From Myxococcales bacterium (GTDB taxonomy: Bacteria; Lernaellota; Lernaellaia; Lernaellales; Lernaellaceae): a stretch of 64,000 bases of DNA. Shown here in pieces: positions 23,382 through 32,602 of this stretch (position 1 is the first letter of the stretch; every line of letters starts with the position of its first letter). The notes under the pieces are model-generated. The model saw only the letters and a program-made list of their open reading frames with translations. It was not told the origin of the DNA and searched no databases. The DNA lies in assembly GCA_012517325.1 (NCBI GenBank), contig JAAYVF010000046.1:1-64000 (forward strand), in the 5' to 3' direction. A program made the position numbers and the translations under genes.

Positions 23382-24530
23382 ATGCGGTTCGTGTCGGGAG
23401 CGGCGGATTGCGCCTTGATCATTCCGACCCGCGATCGGGCCCTGCGCCTGCTTGATACGCTATCGCGCATCGCCGCGACCGACGGACCCGCCGTCGAAAT
23501 CATCGTGATCGACAACGCCAGCGTCGACGGCACGCCCCAGCGGCTGGCCGCCGATTATCCTCAGGTCAAGGTGATCACCCAATCGAAAAACCACGGCACG
23601 GCCGGCCGCAACGACGGCGTCCGTCATGCCGAATCGCCCATTATCGTCCTGCTCGACGACGACAGCGGCCCGGCGCCCGGCACGCTGGAAAAACTGATCG
23701 CGGCCTTGCGCGACCCATCGCTCGGCATCGCCGCCTGCCCGGTCCGCCTGCCGAACGGCGTCTGGGAAGAAGGCGGCAGCCGGCACGTTCATATCGGTTG
23801 CGGGGCGGCCATGCGGCGCCGCATCTTTCTGGACCTGGGCGGGTATCCGAACGAATACGAAACCTACGTCGAGGAATACGATCTGGCCTATCGGGTGCTC
23901 GCCGCCGATCTGCGGGTGGAATACCTGGATGGCGCGGCCGTCTGGCATGAGCCCGCGGCGCGAGCCTCCTACGATTACATGGTCGAAAAGCTGACCGCCA
24001 ACAACGCCTATCTGGCGACCCGGTTCTATCCCTGGGACGAAGCGGTGTCGTTCATCGCCTGGACCGTATATCGCTACAGTGTTTTTGCCGCGAAGCGCGA
24101 GGCGCAGACCGGATTTCGGCGGGCCATGGAATCCTTGCCGGAAAAAATTCTGCGGGGACAAGCCCAGCCGCATCCTTTGCCGGAGCGGGCCTTGGATTTC
24201 ATCCTGCCGCACCGCGACACCGCGCGGGCTTTTTACGAATTGCATACCGCCGGTACGACGCAAATCGCCTTCCTGCGCGCCGGCAAGGAAATTCCCGGCT
24301 TGATTCGCGCCGCCCGCAATGCCGGATTGAAGGTCGAGGCGATCTACGAACCGGACGACGGTCTATTCGGAGGGGTCGACCAGCTTTTCAACGTACCGAT
24401 CCGGCCATTTTCAGAAGTCACCCCACAAATGAACGCGCGCCTGGTCATCGGCGGCACCAGCCCCGGATTTATTCGCAATACGCTCGAATTGGCCGCCAAA
24501 CACCGGCTTCCGGCCCCGGCTGTCCCCTAA
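23382..24530 (+). CDS. family 2 glycosyltransferase with extra C-terminal domain
   Basis: A 382-residue protein. Residues ~9-210 are a GT2 (GT-A) domain: ALIIPTRDRALRLLDTL, EIIVIDNASVDGT, the DDD metal site (VLLDDDSGP), GCGAAMRRRIFLDLGGYPNEYETYVEEYDLAYRV with its E-x-D base region, and a HEPAARASY end. The last ~110 residues (from about DTARAFYELHTAGTTQIAFLRAG) form a separate alpha/beta domain with a Rossmann-like look; its role is unknown. The sugar and acceptor cannot be told. A surface polysaccharide role is likely. Confidence 0.8.
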   Translation: MRFVSGAADCALIIPTRDRALRLLDTLSRIAATDGPAVEIIVIDNASVDGTPQRLAADYPQVKVITQSKNHGTAGRNDGVRHAESPIIVLLDDDSGPAPGTLEKLIAALRDPSLGIAACPVRLPNGVWEEGGSRHVHIGCGAAMRRRIFLDLGGYPNEYETYVEEYDLAYRVLAADLRVEYLDGAAVWHEPAARASYDYMVEKLTANNAYLATRFYPWDEAVSFIAWTVYRYSVFAAKREAQTGFRRAMESLPEKILRGQAQPHPLPERALDFILPHRDTARAFYELHTAGTTQIAFLRAGKEIPGLIRAARNAGLKVEAIYEPDDGLFGGVDQLFNVPIRPFSEVTPQMNARLVIGGTSPGFIRNTLELAAKHRLPAPAVP

Positions 24531-24691
24531 ATTTCTTTTCATTTCATAGAGTTCTACCATTGAAATTGTTAAAATAAATACGTTCATTTTCCTTGGATTT
24601 CCTCGCTCAGGCGTGTTATGTTTTTTTCAGTAACATCTAAGGTTTCTACAGCGTCGCGATCAGCCGGACCGTTTGGGAGCGGGGGGCGGCC
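24531..24691. other. intergenic region, no gene seen
   Basis: This AT-rich gap separates the glycosyltransferase from the hybrid kinase. It contains T-rich runs but no convincing hairpin terminator or consensus promoter. A rich GGGAGCGGGGGG stretch just before 24692 is the likely ribosome site of the next gene. Confidence 0.4.
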
Positions 24692-27600
24692 ATGAAAGCG
24701 ATGTCCGAGTTGTTGATCAGCCATGAAAATTGGCTGATCGAGCACATCATTCAATACGCCAAGCAGCAACATTATTTTTCCTCTATGCCCAGCCTTCCTA
24801 TGGCCTGGCGGCAATTGGTGCAAAGCATCACCGGCGCCATTCTGGAGGCAGTCGCGCTTTCGGAAGAAGCGCCCGAATTCGGCCCCGACCAATCGAACAA
24901 CCAGGGAATCGCCGCGATCGGCATTCGCGAAGCGCGAAAGCATCGCGAACGGGGCGTGGAATTGCGTATGTTTCTCGGGATGTTCATGTACGTCCGGCAA
25001 AGCTACCTGGATCTGATGCGCCAGGCCGATTTTCCCCGGGAAACGGAAGAGCGGTATCGCTATTTCGTGAAGCGTTGCTTCGATCACATCGAATTGGGAT
25101 TCGTTTCCGAATGGGTACAGCATTCGGAGGAAGAAAAACTGCGCGAGCTGCAAACCGTCAACCGGCAACTGGCCGGCGAAAAAAGCAAGTACTCGGCCTT
25201 ATTCGAAAGCCTGCCCCACCCGATTCTGCTGATCGACGCCGGAAATCGGATCGAAAGCCTGAATCAAGCCGCGACCGAGTTGATCAAATACGCCGCCTTG
25301 CCGGTCAAAGAAAAAAAACGACGCGAGCGCACCCGGGCGGCCGGCCCGAAAAATGAATCGCCGGAGCCGGTTGAAAGATCTACGATCGGCCGGGGAGTCG
25401 GCGAGCTCTGGCCGTGGCTGCGCCCGCTGGTGGATGAATTCCGGCAAAGCGAGCGCGACACCGGCATGTCGACCGTTTCGGTTCTCCTCGGCCGGCAACA
25501 ACATTACTTTTCGGTGATCCTGACGCGCTCCAAGGACCTGCATGGCGATCAGGCCAATTGTATCGCCATTTTGTTCGACATCACCCAATTGCAGGAAACG
25601 GAAAACGCGCTCCGCGAATCGGAACATCTCTATCGTGCCCTTTTCGACAACGCCGGCGACGCCATTTTCTTTTACGACCTGGCGGGACAAATCCTGGAAG
25701 TCAACCGCGTCGCCTGCGAGCGTTTGGGTTACCCGCGGGAGGAATTGCTGCGCCTGAACATCGCCGACCTCAACGCGTCCGCTTTCGCCACGGAAATACC
25801 GGAGCGCCTGGAACTGGTCCGCCAGACCGGCACGGCCGTTTTCGTCACCGAACATCGGTGCCGCGACGGGCGGGCGATCGCCGTCGAAGTCAATGCCCAA
25901 CTATTCGACTATCACGGGCAGCCCGCCGTCCTCAGCATCGCCCGCGACATCACCGACCGCAAGAAAAACGAACAGGCGTTCCGGGAAAGCGAGGAGCGCT
26001 ACCGCCAGCTCGTCGAGTACAGCACCGACGTGATCTACCGCACCGACGCCGACGGCCGGTTTACCTACGTCAATCCGATGACCGAGCGGCTGTTCGGTTT
26101 CGACAAATCCGAGATACTCGGCCGCGGCTATCTGACTTTGGTCCATCCGGACGAGAAAGAAAAAGTCCGGGATTTTTACCTGCGCCAGGGCCGCGAAAAA
26201 ATCACCAACACCTATTTTGAATTTTCTTGCCTGACGAAAAACGGCCGGCGAATCTGGATCGCCCAAAACGTCCAATTGCTGCTCAACGAAGGGCGGCGAA
26301 CCGGATTCCAGGCGATCGCCCGCGACATTTCCGCGCGAAAAGAGCAGGAAACCGAGGTGTTGCACGCCAAGGAAACGGCGGAATCGGCCAGCCGCGCCAA
26401 GAGCGAATTTTTAGCCAACATGAGCCACGAATTGCGCACGCCGCTCAACTCGATCATCGGTTTTTCGGAAATCATGGAAGCCGAAATGGGCGGGAAATTG
26501 TCGGAAAAACAACGCTGGTATTCCCACAACATCAAAAAAGCCGGGCAACATTTGCTGCGGTTGATCGACGATATTCTCGACCTCTCGAAGGTCGAGGCCG
26601 GCAAAATGGAACTACAACGCGGCGTCGTCAGCCTTGCCGAGCTGATGGAAAGCGCCATGGTCATGTTCCGCGAACGTGTGCTGAAACATCACATTACCCT
26701 CAATCTGGATTTCCAGCCGGAGATCGTCGCCCTGCGGATTTTCGCCGACGAAAGAAAGATCAAACAAATTCTGTACAACCTGCTCTCCAACGCGGTGAAA
26801 TTCACCCCGGACGGCGGCGAAATCACCTTGCGCGCCGCACAGCGGGGCACGGACCTGATCGTCAGCGTGATCGATACCGGCATCGGCATCCGGCGCGAGG
26901 ATCAGGCGCGGATTTTCGAGGAATTCGAACAGGTCAAAAACGCCACGGTTCGCGATCAACGCGGCACGGGATTGGGCCTGGCGGTGACCAAAAAGCTGGT
27001 CGAACTGCACGGCGGCCAGATTCAAGTCAGCAGCGACGGCGAAGGCAAGGGAAGCATTTTCACGTTCTCGATACCTTTGCTGCCGCCGCCGGTCGTCAAG
27101 CTGGACGAGATCGAGGAGGTCGTTCTGGAGCCGGCGACCTACGAACTGTCGCCCGAGGCGGCCGACGGTTCGCGCCCCCTGATTCTCGTCGTCGAGGACA
27201 ACCGTCCGGCGAGCGATCTGCTGGCCGAATATCTCGAGGATGCCGGCTACGCCGTGGCCCGTGCCTTCGACGGCAACCAGGCGCTCGAACTGGCCCGCCG
27301 GCTACGGCCGATGGCGATCACGCTGGATATTTTTCTGCCCAACAAGGACGGCCTGCAGGTGCTGGCCAAGCTCAAATCGTTGCCCGAGGTCAAGGACATT
27401 CCGGTGGTCATCGTTTCGATTTCCGAGCGGCAGCAGCGCGCTTATACCCTGGGCGCCATCGATTGGCTGGTCAAACCGGTCGATCGCGAACAGTTCGTCC
27501 GGATCATCAACAGTTTTCGCGAAGGACGCCATCGCAAGAATCAATCCCTGTTGATCATCGATCACAACCCGCAAATCGTGAATCACATCGTCAGTCTGTT

Positions 27601-27916
27601 GCAACCGTATCGGATGCAGATCATCCATGCCGCGGACGGCGGCACCGGCATCCGGCTGGCTAGGGAAAGGCATCCCGATTTCATCATCATGGAATTGGCG
27701 CCACCCATGATGAAAGGATTGGAAATCGCCGGACAATTAAGAGATGATGAGAACACCAAAGAGATACCGGTCATGATTTACACGATGGAGGAATTGACCG
27801 TCGCGGACAAGCGCCGGATCAGCCGCCACGTTCAGAACATCAGCACCAAGGCCGGGCGGGACCGTTTGTTGGATGAATTGGATAAAATCAGCGAGATAAA
27901 AAAAGCGAGAGTGTGA
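24692..27916 (+). CDS. hybrid histidine kinase: RsbRD-like N-terminus, three PAS, HisKA-HATPase, two receivers
   Basis: A 1074-residue cytoplasmic kinase. Residues ~5-150 resemble the RsbR_N/RsbRD four-helix sensor (LISHENWLIEHIIQYA...GIREARKHRERGVELRMFLGMFMYVRQSYLDLM). PAS domains start near 165, 312 and 433. HisKA carries SHELRTPLNSIIGF with phospho-acceptor His579. HATPase has NLLSNAVKFTPDGGE and GTGLGLAV. Receiver 1 has acceptor Asp879 (LDIFLP). Receiver 2 (from about residue 950) has Glu1001 (IIMELAPP) where Asp is expected and IDHN in place of the acidic pair, so it should not be phosphorylated normally. It is followed 22 bp later by a stand-alone receiver. Confidence 0.9.
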   Translation: MKAMSELLISHENWLIEHIIQYAKQQHYFSSMPSLPMAWRQLVQSITGAILEAVALSEEAPEFGPDQSNNQGIAAIGIREARKHRERGVELRMFLGMFMYVRQSYLDLMRQADFPRETEERYRYFVKRCFDHIELGFVSEWVQHSEEEKLRELQTVNRQLAGEKSKYSALFESLPHPILLIDAGNRIESLNQAATELIKYAALPVKEKKRRERTRAAGPKNESPEPVERSTIGRGVGELWPWLRPLVDEFRQSERDTGMSTVSVLLGRQQHYFSVILTRSKDLHGDQANCIAILFDITQLQETENALRESEHLYRALFDNAGDAIFFYDLAGQILEVNRVACERLGYPREELLRLNIADLNASAFATEIPERLELVRQTGTAVFVTEHRCRDGRAIAVEVNAQLFDYHGQPAVLSIARDITDRKKNEQAFRESEERYRQLVEYSTDVIYRTDADGRFTYVNPMTERLFGFDKSEILGRGYLTLVHPDEKEKVRDFYLRQGREKITNTYFEFSCLTKNGRRIWIAQNVQLLLNEGRRTGFQAIARDISARKEQETEVLHAKETAESASRAKSEFLANMSHELRTPLNSIIGFSEIMEAEMGGKLSEKQRWYSHNIKKAGQHLLRLIDDILDLSKVEAGKMELQRGVVSLAELMESAMVMFRERVLKHHITLNLDFQPEIVALRIFADERKIKQILYNLLSNAVKFTPDGGEITLRAAQRGTDLIVSVIDTGIGIRREDQARIFEEFEQVKNATVRDQRGTGLGLAVTKKLVELHGGQIQVSSDGEGKGSIFTFSIPLLPPPVVKLDEIEEVVLEPATYELSPEAADGSRPLILVVEDNRPASDLLAEYLEDAGYAVARAFDGNQALELARRLRPMAITLDIFLPNKDGLQVLAKLKSLPEVKDIPVVIVSISERQQRAYTLGAIDWLVKPVDREQFVRIINSFREGRHRKNQSLLIIDHNPQIVNHIVSLLQPYRMQIIHAADGGTGIRLARERHPDFIIMELAPPMMKGLEIAGQLRDDENTKEIPVMIYTMEELTVADKRRISRHVQNISTKAGRDRLLDELDKISEIKKARV

Positions 27917-27938
27917 TACCGCCGGGGGGGAAGCCGCC

Positions 27939-28310
27939 ATGCCGGGCAAACAAGTTTTACTCATCGAAGACAACGAACTCAACATGCTGCTGGCAACCGA
28001 ATTATTGCAGTTTGCCGGATTTGCCGTGCTCCAAGCCGGAACGGCCGAGGAAGGGATTCGGCTGGCGAAGCAAAACCGGCCGGATTTGATTCTGATGGAC
28101 ATCGCCCTGCCGGGAATGGACGGTCTTTCCGCGACGCGCGTTTTGAAGGCAGAGCCCGAGACCAACCACATCCCGATCGTGGCCATGACCGCGCATGCCA
28201 TGCTCGGCGATAAGGAGAAGGCCCTGGCCGCCGGGTGCAACGGGTACATCACCAAACCCATCGACGCCCTGGAATTCGCCAATACGGTGGCCCGGTACAT
28301 TCTGGCTTGA
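27939..28310 (+). CDS. single-domain response regulator
   Basis: A 123-residue receiver-only protein of the CheY/DivK type. It has the acidic pair in LLIEDNE (Glu10, Asp11), phospho-acceptor Asp54 (LILMDIALPGMDG), the conserved Thr/Ala switch (VAMTAHA) and Lys106 (YITKP). There is no output domain. It lies 22 bp after the hybrid kinase and is probably its partner, passing phosphate or acting by protein contact. Confidence 0.9.
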   Translation: MPGKQVLLIEDNELNMLLATELLQFAGFAVLQAGTAEEGIRLAKQNRPDLILMDIALPGMDGLSATRVLKAEPETNHIPIVAMTAHAMLGDKEKALAAGCNGYITKPIDALEFANTVARYILA

Positions 28311-28362
28311 GCCGACCGCTTCCGATCCGGCCGCGAATGGAGTATGTTGAACGCGGAAGGGT

Positions 28363-29034
28363 ATGCCGATGGCCAAGCGATCGATTGCCGGTTGGATAGT
28401 GATTGTCTGCTGTTTCTTCCTTGGACAGCCGTTTTTCGCGTTTGCGCAGGACGACGATTCCCCCGAGCCGCTGGCGACCGAGCAGGACGCGCAATTCACC
28501 CTGAGCAATCCGGTACTGGTCAATTCCCCGTGGGCGGTCGATTCGTTCGCCCAACACGGCGGCAACGTGCAGTGGTCGGCTTTCCAAGGCACCTTCCTGA
28601 CCGGCGAACACGACCTGCTGCTGACCGGCGGTCTGACCAGTTGGCAGGATCGGCTCAACTTCGGCGGCGATCTGAGCACCGGGCAATTCAGTTCGACTCT
28701 GGCTTATCGCTACAACGGGATTCTCGGCGGGATCGTCCGGCCGGTGGCGCGTTTCACCGCCGGCGCCGGCCAATGGTACGATCAGGTCAACGGCCCCGGC
28801 TTTCTGGGTTATGGCGACGGTTGGACGGCCTTTGCGCGCCCGGAAGCGGGGTTGGAATTCGTCTATTCCGGCTATGGCCTCGGCGTAACCGTAAGTTACG
28901 TCAAAACCTACGACACCTACCAACTCATCATGATGCACGACGACAAATACACCGGTGGGCCGTTCGCGCCGCAACCGGGGCACAACAATCTCGATCAGTG
29001 GCTGCTGAACATTTACCCGATCATCGAAAAGTAG
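28363..29034 (+). CDS. secreted protein of unknown function (outer-membrane type)
   Basis: A 223-residue protein with a clear signal peptide (MPMAKRSIAGWIVIVCCFFLGQPFFAFAQ, cleavage likely after AFA). The mature part is rich in Gly, aromatic residues and alternating strands (GEHDLLLTGGLTSW, FSSTLAYRYNGILGGIVRPVARFTAG, LEFVYSGYGLGVTVSYVKTY). This suggests a small beta-barrel or beta-sandwich at the cell surface. No family is recognised. MAKRS at 28369 is an alternative start. It converges with gmhA with only 2 bp between stops. Confidence 0.65.
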   Translation: MPMAKRSIAGWIVIVCCFFLGQPFFAFAQDDDSPEPLATEQDAQFTLSNPVLVNSPWAVDSFAQHGGNVQWSAFQGTFLTGEHDLLLTGGLTSWQDRLNFGGDLSTGQFSSTLAYRYNGILGGIVRPVARFTAGAGQWYDQVNGPGFLGYGDGWTAFARPEAGLEFVYSGYGLGVTVSYVKTYDTYQLIMMHDDKYTGGPFAPQPGHNNLDQWLLNIYPIIEK

Positions 29035-29036
29035 AA

Positions 29037-29606
29037 TCAGCCGCGCCGCGCGAAGTTTTCTTCCAATAGCGCGCAGACGGCGTGCATGATCGCCGTATGC
29101 ACTTCCTGCACCAGGTAGGTTTCCTTGACGCCGACCACGAGCGGCAGGTCGCAAAGTTCCGCGAGGCGGCCGCCGTCGCGGCCCAACAGGCCGATGACTT
29201 TCAGGCCCTTGGCTTTGGCGACGCGCGCCCCGGCCAGCACGTTCGGTGAATTGCCGCTGGTCGAGATCGCCCAGGCGATATCGCCCGGCTTGGCCAGCGC
29301 CTCGATCTGCCGGGCGAAGATTTCCTCGTAGCCGTAGTCGTTGGCGATGCAGGTGACGACCGAAGGATCGGTCGAAAGCGCGACGGCGGCCAAGGGCGCC
29401 CGATTGTCCCGAAACCGACCGACCAATTCGCCGGCCAGGTGCTGGGCATCCGCGGCGCTGCCGCCGTTGCCGAAAGCCAGCACCTTGCCTCCGCCGGTGA
29501 GCGCGGTTTCCAGCCAGGCCGCCGCCTGCAAAATCCGGGCTTCGTTCGCGGCAAAGAAGCGGATTCGCAAATCCGCGCCTTGATGGGCATAGGTCAACAG
29601 GTCCAT
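29037..29606 (-). CDS. gmhA: D-sedoheptulose 7-phosphate isomerase
   Basis: A 189-residue SIS-fold isomerase that converts sedoheptulose 7-phosphate to D-glycero-D-manno-heptose 7-phosphate, the first step of ADP-heptose synthesis for LPS. Key motifs are GGKVLAFGNGGSAADAQHLAGELVGRF, LSTDPSVVTCIANDYGYEEIFARQ, ISTSGNSPNVL and ETYLVQEVHTAIMHAVC with the catalytic Glu/His pair. Length is standard. It is the last gene of the leftward run that includes thrS and prfA. A kinase-phosphatase fusion at 38.7-40.7 kb may serve later steps. Confidence 0.9.
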   Translation of the reverse strand: MDLLTYAHQGADLRIRFFAANEARILQAAAWLETALTGGGKVLAFGNGGSAADAQHLAGELVGRFRDNRAPLAAVALSTDPSVVTCIANDYGYEEIFARQIEALAKPGDIAWAISTSGNSPNVLAGARVAKAKGLKVIGLLGRDGGRLAELCDLPLVVGVKETYLVQEVHTAIMHAVCALLEENFARRG

Positions 29607-29635
29607 CGCCGTCGCGCCTCCCGCTTTCGCCTGCC

Positions 29636-31423
29636 TTACAATTTATCCAGCGGATTGAGCGGCCGCGAATTGCGGCGCAAGCGGATTTCGTCGTCCAGCC
29701 AGGCGGCGAACTCGCGGAACGGCAGGGTCTGCTGTTCCTTGATGCCGTACCGGCGATGGGTGACCGCTTCCGCCTCTTTTTCACGCGCCCCGAGCACCAG
29801 CACGTTCGGCACTTTTTCGGTGGCGGCGTTGCGGATTTTTTTATTGAACGAGTCGCTCGAATCGTCGACCTGCACGCGCACCAGGCGTTCGTGCAGTTCG
29901 GCTTCCAGCCGATGGGCGTACTCGTACAAATCCGGCGCCACGGGCACCAGCCGCACCTGCACCGGCGCCAGCCAGGTGGGGAAGGCGCCGCCGTAATGCT
30001 CGATCAAAAAGCTGATGAACCGCTCGTGCGTGCCCAACGGCGCGCGGTGGATGATATAGGGGCGTTTTTCCTGGCCGTCGCGGTCGACGTACTTCAGATC
30101 GAATCGGAAGGCGCTGGTGAAATCGAGTTGGTTGGTCGAAGCCGTTTCCTCGCGGCCGATCACGTTGCTGACCTGGAAATCGACCTTCGGACCGTAGAAA
30201 GCCGCTTCGCCGGCCACTTCCTCGTAGGGCAGACCGATCTGCTTGAGCATTTCCCGCATGATGGCGATGGTCCGTTCCCACAATTCGATGTTGTCGACGA
30301 ACTTGTCCTTGTTGATGTCGTGGATCGACAGCCGCACCCAATAGTTGTCCATGCCGAACAAGTTGTAATAGTACTTGTGCAGCTCCATGACCTTGATCAG
30401 TTCCTCGAGCAGTCTTTCCTCGTCGACGTACAGGTGCGCGTCGTTCATCGTCATGCCGCGCACCCGCAGCAGTCCCGCCAGCTCGCCGGATTTTTCAAAC
30501 CGGTAAACACTGCCGTATTCCGTCAACCGCAGCGGCAGGTCGCGATACGAGCGAGCCACCTGCCGATAGATCATGTGATGGTGCGGACAGTTCATCGGCT
30601 TCATGTAGTATTCTTCGTCGTCGAGGATCATCGGCGGGTACATCGAGTCTTTGTAGTGCGCCAGGTGCCCCGACGTCCGGTACAACGCGGCGTTGGCCAG
30701 GTGCGGGGTGTTGACGAAGCTGTAGCCCTGCTTGAATTCCGCCTCGTACGCCAATTTCTCCAGTTCGCGCCGCAGGATGCCGCCGTTCGGCAGCCAGAGC
30801 GGCAAGCCTTTGCCCACTTCCTCGGCGATGGTGTAGATCTGCAGTTCCTTGCCCAGTTTGCGGTGATCCCGTTCCTGGGCGAGCGCCCGCCGCTTCTTGA
30901 ACAGTTCCAGTTCCTCGCGGGTTTCAAAGGCCAACCCGTAGATGCGGGTCATCATGATGTTGTTTTCGTCGCCCCGCCAATAAGCGCCGGCGATCGTATC
31001 GAGTTCGAAGGACTGCGGATCGATCTGGTTCGTGTTTTCGACGTGCGGGCCCTCGCACATATCGGTGAACGCGCCCGACTGGTAGAAGCTGATGGCTTCG
31101 CCCGCGGCGATGTACTCGCGGCACATTTCCACCTTGTACGGTTCGTTGCCGCTCTCCAGTTTTTGCAGGGCTTCCTCGCCGGGCAGCTCAAAGCGTTGGA
31201 AGGCGATGTTCTGCTTCACCAGGTGCTTCATCTTCTTTTCGATCTTCGGCAGTTCCTCCGCGGTGATCGGCTCGGGAAAGACGAAATCGTAATAAAAACC
31301 GGTATCGACCGGCGGGCCGATGCCGAGTCGGGCCTGCGGATAGAGTTCCTTCACCGCGGTGGCCAGCACGTGGGAGAGGCTGTGACGAATGCGATACAGT
31401 TTTTCGTTGGTTTCTTTTTTCAC
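29636..31423 (-). CDS. thrS: threonyl-tRNA synthetase, lacking the N-terminal TGS domain
   Basis: A 595-residue synthetase that charges tRNA-Thr. It begins at the editing domain (HSLSHVLATAV, and MCEGPHVENT), then the class II core with motif 1 region, MNCPHHHMIY (Cys zinc ligand), LRLTEYGSVYRFEKSGELAGLLRVRG-x-TMNDAH, and GTHERFISFLIEHYGG, then the anticodon-binding domain. Most bacterial enzymes have ~640 residues with a ~60-residue TGS domain first. Here the GTG start, with AAGGAG 7 nt upstream, leaves no room for it. Only 68 bp separate it from prfA. Confidence 0.92.
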   Translation of the reverse strand: MKKETNEKLYRIRHSLSHVLATAVKELYPQARLGIGPPVDTGFYYDFVFPEPITAEELPKIEKKMKHLVKQNIAFQRFELPGEEALQKLESGNEPYKVEMCREYIAAGEAISFYQSGAFTDMCEGPHVENTNQIDPQSFELDTIAGAYWRGDENNIMMTRIYGLAFETREELELFKKRRALAQERDHRKLGKELQIYTIAEEVGKGLPLWLPNGGILRRELEKLAYEAEFKQGYSFVNTPHLANAALYRTSGHLAHYKDSMYPPMILDDEEYYMKPMNCPHHHMIYRQVARSYRDLPLRLTEYGSVYRFEKSGELAGLLRVRGMTMNDAHLYVDEERLLEELIKVMELHKYYYNLFGMDNYWVRLSIHDINKDKFVDNIELWERTIAIMREMLKQIGLPYEEVAGEAAFYGPKVDFQVSNVIGREETASTNQLDFTSAFRFDLKYVDRDGQEKRPYIIHRAPLGTHERFISFLIEHYGGAFPTWLAPVQVRLVPVAPDLYEYAHRLEAELHERLVRVQVDDSSDSFNKKIRNAATEKVPNVLVLGAREKEAEAVTHRRYGIKEQQTLPFREFAAWLDDEIRLRRNSRPLNPLDKL

Positions 31424-31491
31424 GACGAATCTCCTTCTATCCCCATACCTCGGGGTTGAAGGTCACTATACCTTTTTTAGTGCGGTCGCTG

Positions 31492-32565
31492 TCAAGCTTT
31501 TGCGGCGCCTTTGAGCGCTTCGGCTTGGAAGTGGGCGATCAACGGATCGATCACGGGATTCAGACTGCCTTCCATGATGCGATCGAGATTGTAGAGGGTC
31601 AGGTTGATGCGGTGATCGGTCAGGCGGTTCTGCGGAAAATTGTACGTGCGGATGCGCTCGGAGCGATCGCCGCTACCGACCTGCGAGCGGCGCTCGGCGG
31701 ACATTTTCGCGTCCTGTTCGGCGCGCATTTTATCGAGCAGGCGCGCCTTCAGAATCATCAGGGCCTTCGCCTTGTTTTTATGCTGCGATTTTTCGTCCTG
31801 GCAGATGACGACCAGCCCGGTCGGCAGGTGCGTCACGCGCACCGCGCTGTCGGTGGTGTTGACGCTCTGTCCGCCCGGCCCCCCGGCCCGCATGACGTCG
31901 ATGCGCAAATCCTTTTCCGGCACGGAGACTTCCACCTCGTCCGGCTCCGGCAAAACCGCCACCGTGACCGCGCTGGTGTGAATGCGCCCCTGCGCCTCGG
32001 TTTCCGGCACGCGCTGCACGCGGTGTACGCCCGATTCGAACTTCAGGCGGCTGTACACTTTTTCGCCGCTGACCTGGCAGATGATTTCCTTGATGCCACC
32101 CAGGCCGGTGGCGTGCGACGACAGCTCTTCGATTTTCCAGCCCTGCTCTTCCGCGTAACGGCTGTAGAGGCGGAAGAGTTCCCCGGCAAAGAGCGCCGCT
32201 TCCTCGCCGCCCGTGCCGGCGCGGATTTCCAGCAGGATGTTCTTTTCGTCGTACGGGTCTTTGGGCAGCAGGAGAATTTTCAGGTCGGCGGTGAGTTTCT
32301 CGACTTCCTGTTCGAGCGGTTCCAACTCTGATTTTGCCATTTCGCGCAACTCCTCGTCCGTTTCCTGTTCGAGGATTTCGCGCGCGCCCGCGAGATTCGC
32401 GGTGGTTTTTTTATAGAGGCGGTAAACCGTGACGATTTTTTCGAGTTCGACCCGTTCTTTGTTGAGCTGCGCGTACTTGGCTTGATTGCCGTAGACTTCC
32501 GGGTCGGCGACCAGCCGGTTGAGTTCCTCGTAGCGTTCCTCAACCTCGTTCAATTTAGTGAACAT
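31492..32565 (-). CDS. prfA: peptide chain release factor 1
   Basis: A 357-residue class I release factor for UAA and UAG stops. It has the GGQ peptidyl-hydrolysis motif in [25 protein letters not shown] and the RF1-type [21 protein letters not shown] segment. Length is normal. RF2 would carry an SPF motif and a frameshifted start, neither of which is seen. Its usual partner prmC is not adjacent; instead a DUF1385 gene precedes it and thrS follows. Confidence 0.95.
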   Translation of the reverse strand: MFTKLNEVEERYEELNRLVADPEVYGNQAKYAQLNKERVELEKIVTVYRLYKKTTANLAGAREILEQETDEELREMAKSELEPLEQEVEKLTADLKILLLPKDPYDEKNILLEIRAGTGGEEAALFAGELFRLYSRYAEEQGWKIEELSSHATGLGGIKEIICQVSGEKVYSRLKFESGVHRVQRVPETEAQGRIHTSAVTVAVLPEPDEVEVSVPEKDLRIDVMRAGGPGGQSVNTTDSAVRVTHLPTGLVVICQDEKSQHKNKAKALMILKARLLDKMRAEQDAKMSAERRSQVGSGDRSERIRTYNFPQNRLTDHRINLTLYNLDRIMEGSLNPVIDPLIAHFQAEALKGAAKA

Positions 32566-32602
32566 CGGGTTCGTCCCTCATTCCGGCCGGCCGGCCGGCC
32601 GG

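Noticed and set aside
29756-31459. 567-codon open frame on the + strand
   Set aside because: Antisense to thrS, which is certain from its motifs.
31424-31491. T-box or other leader control element before thrS
   Set aside because: Only 68 bp separate thrS from prfA and the short repeat there is too small for a T-box.
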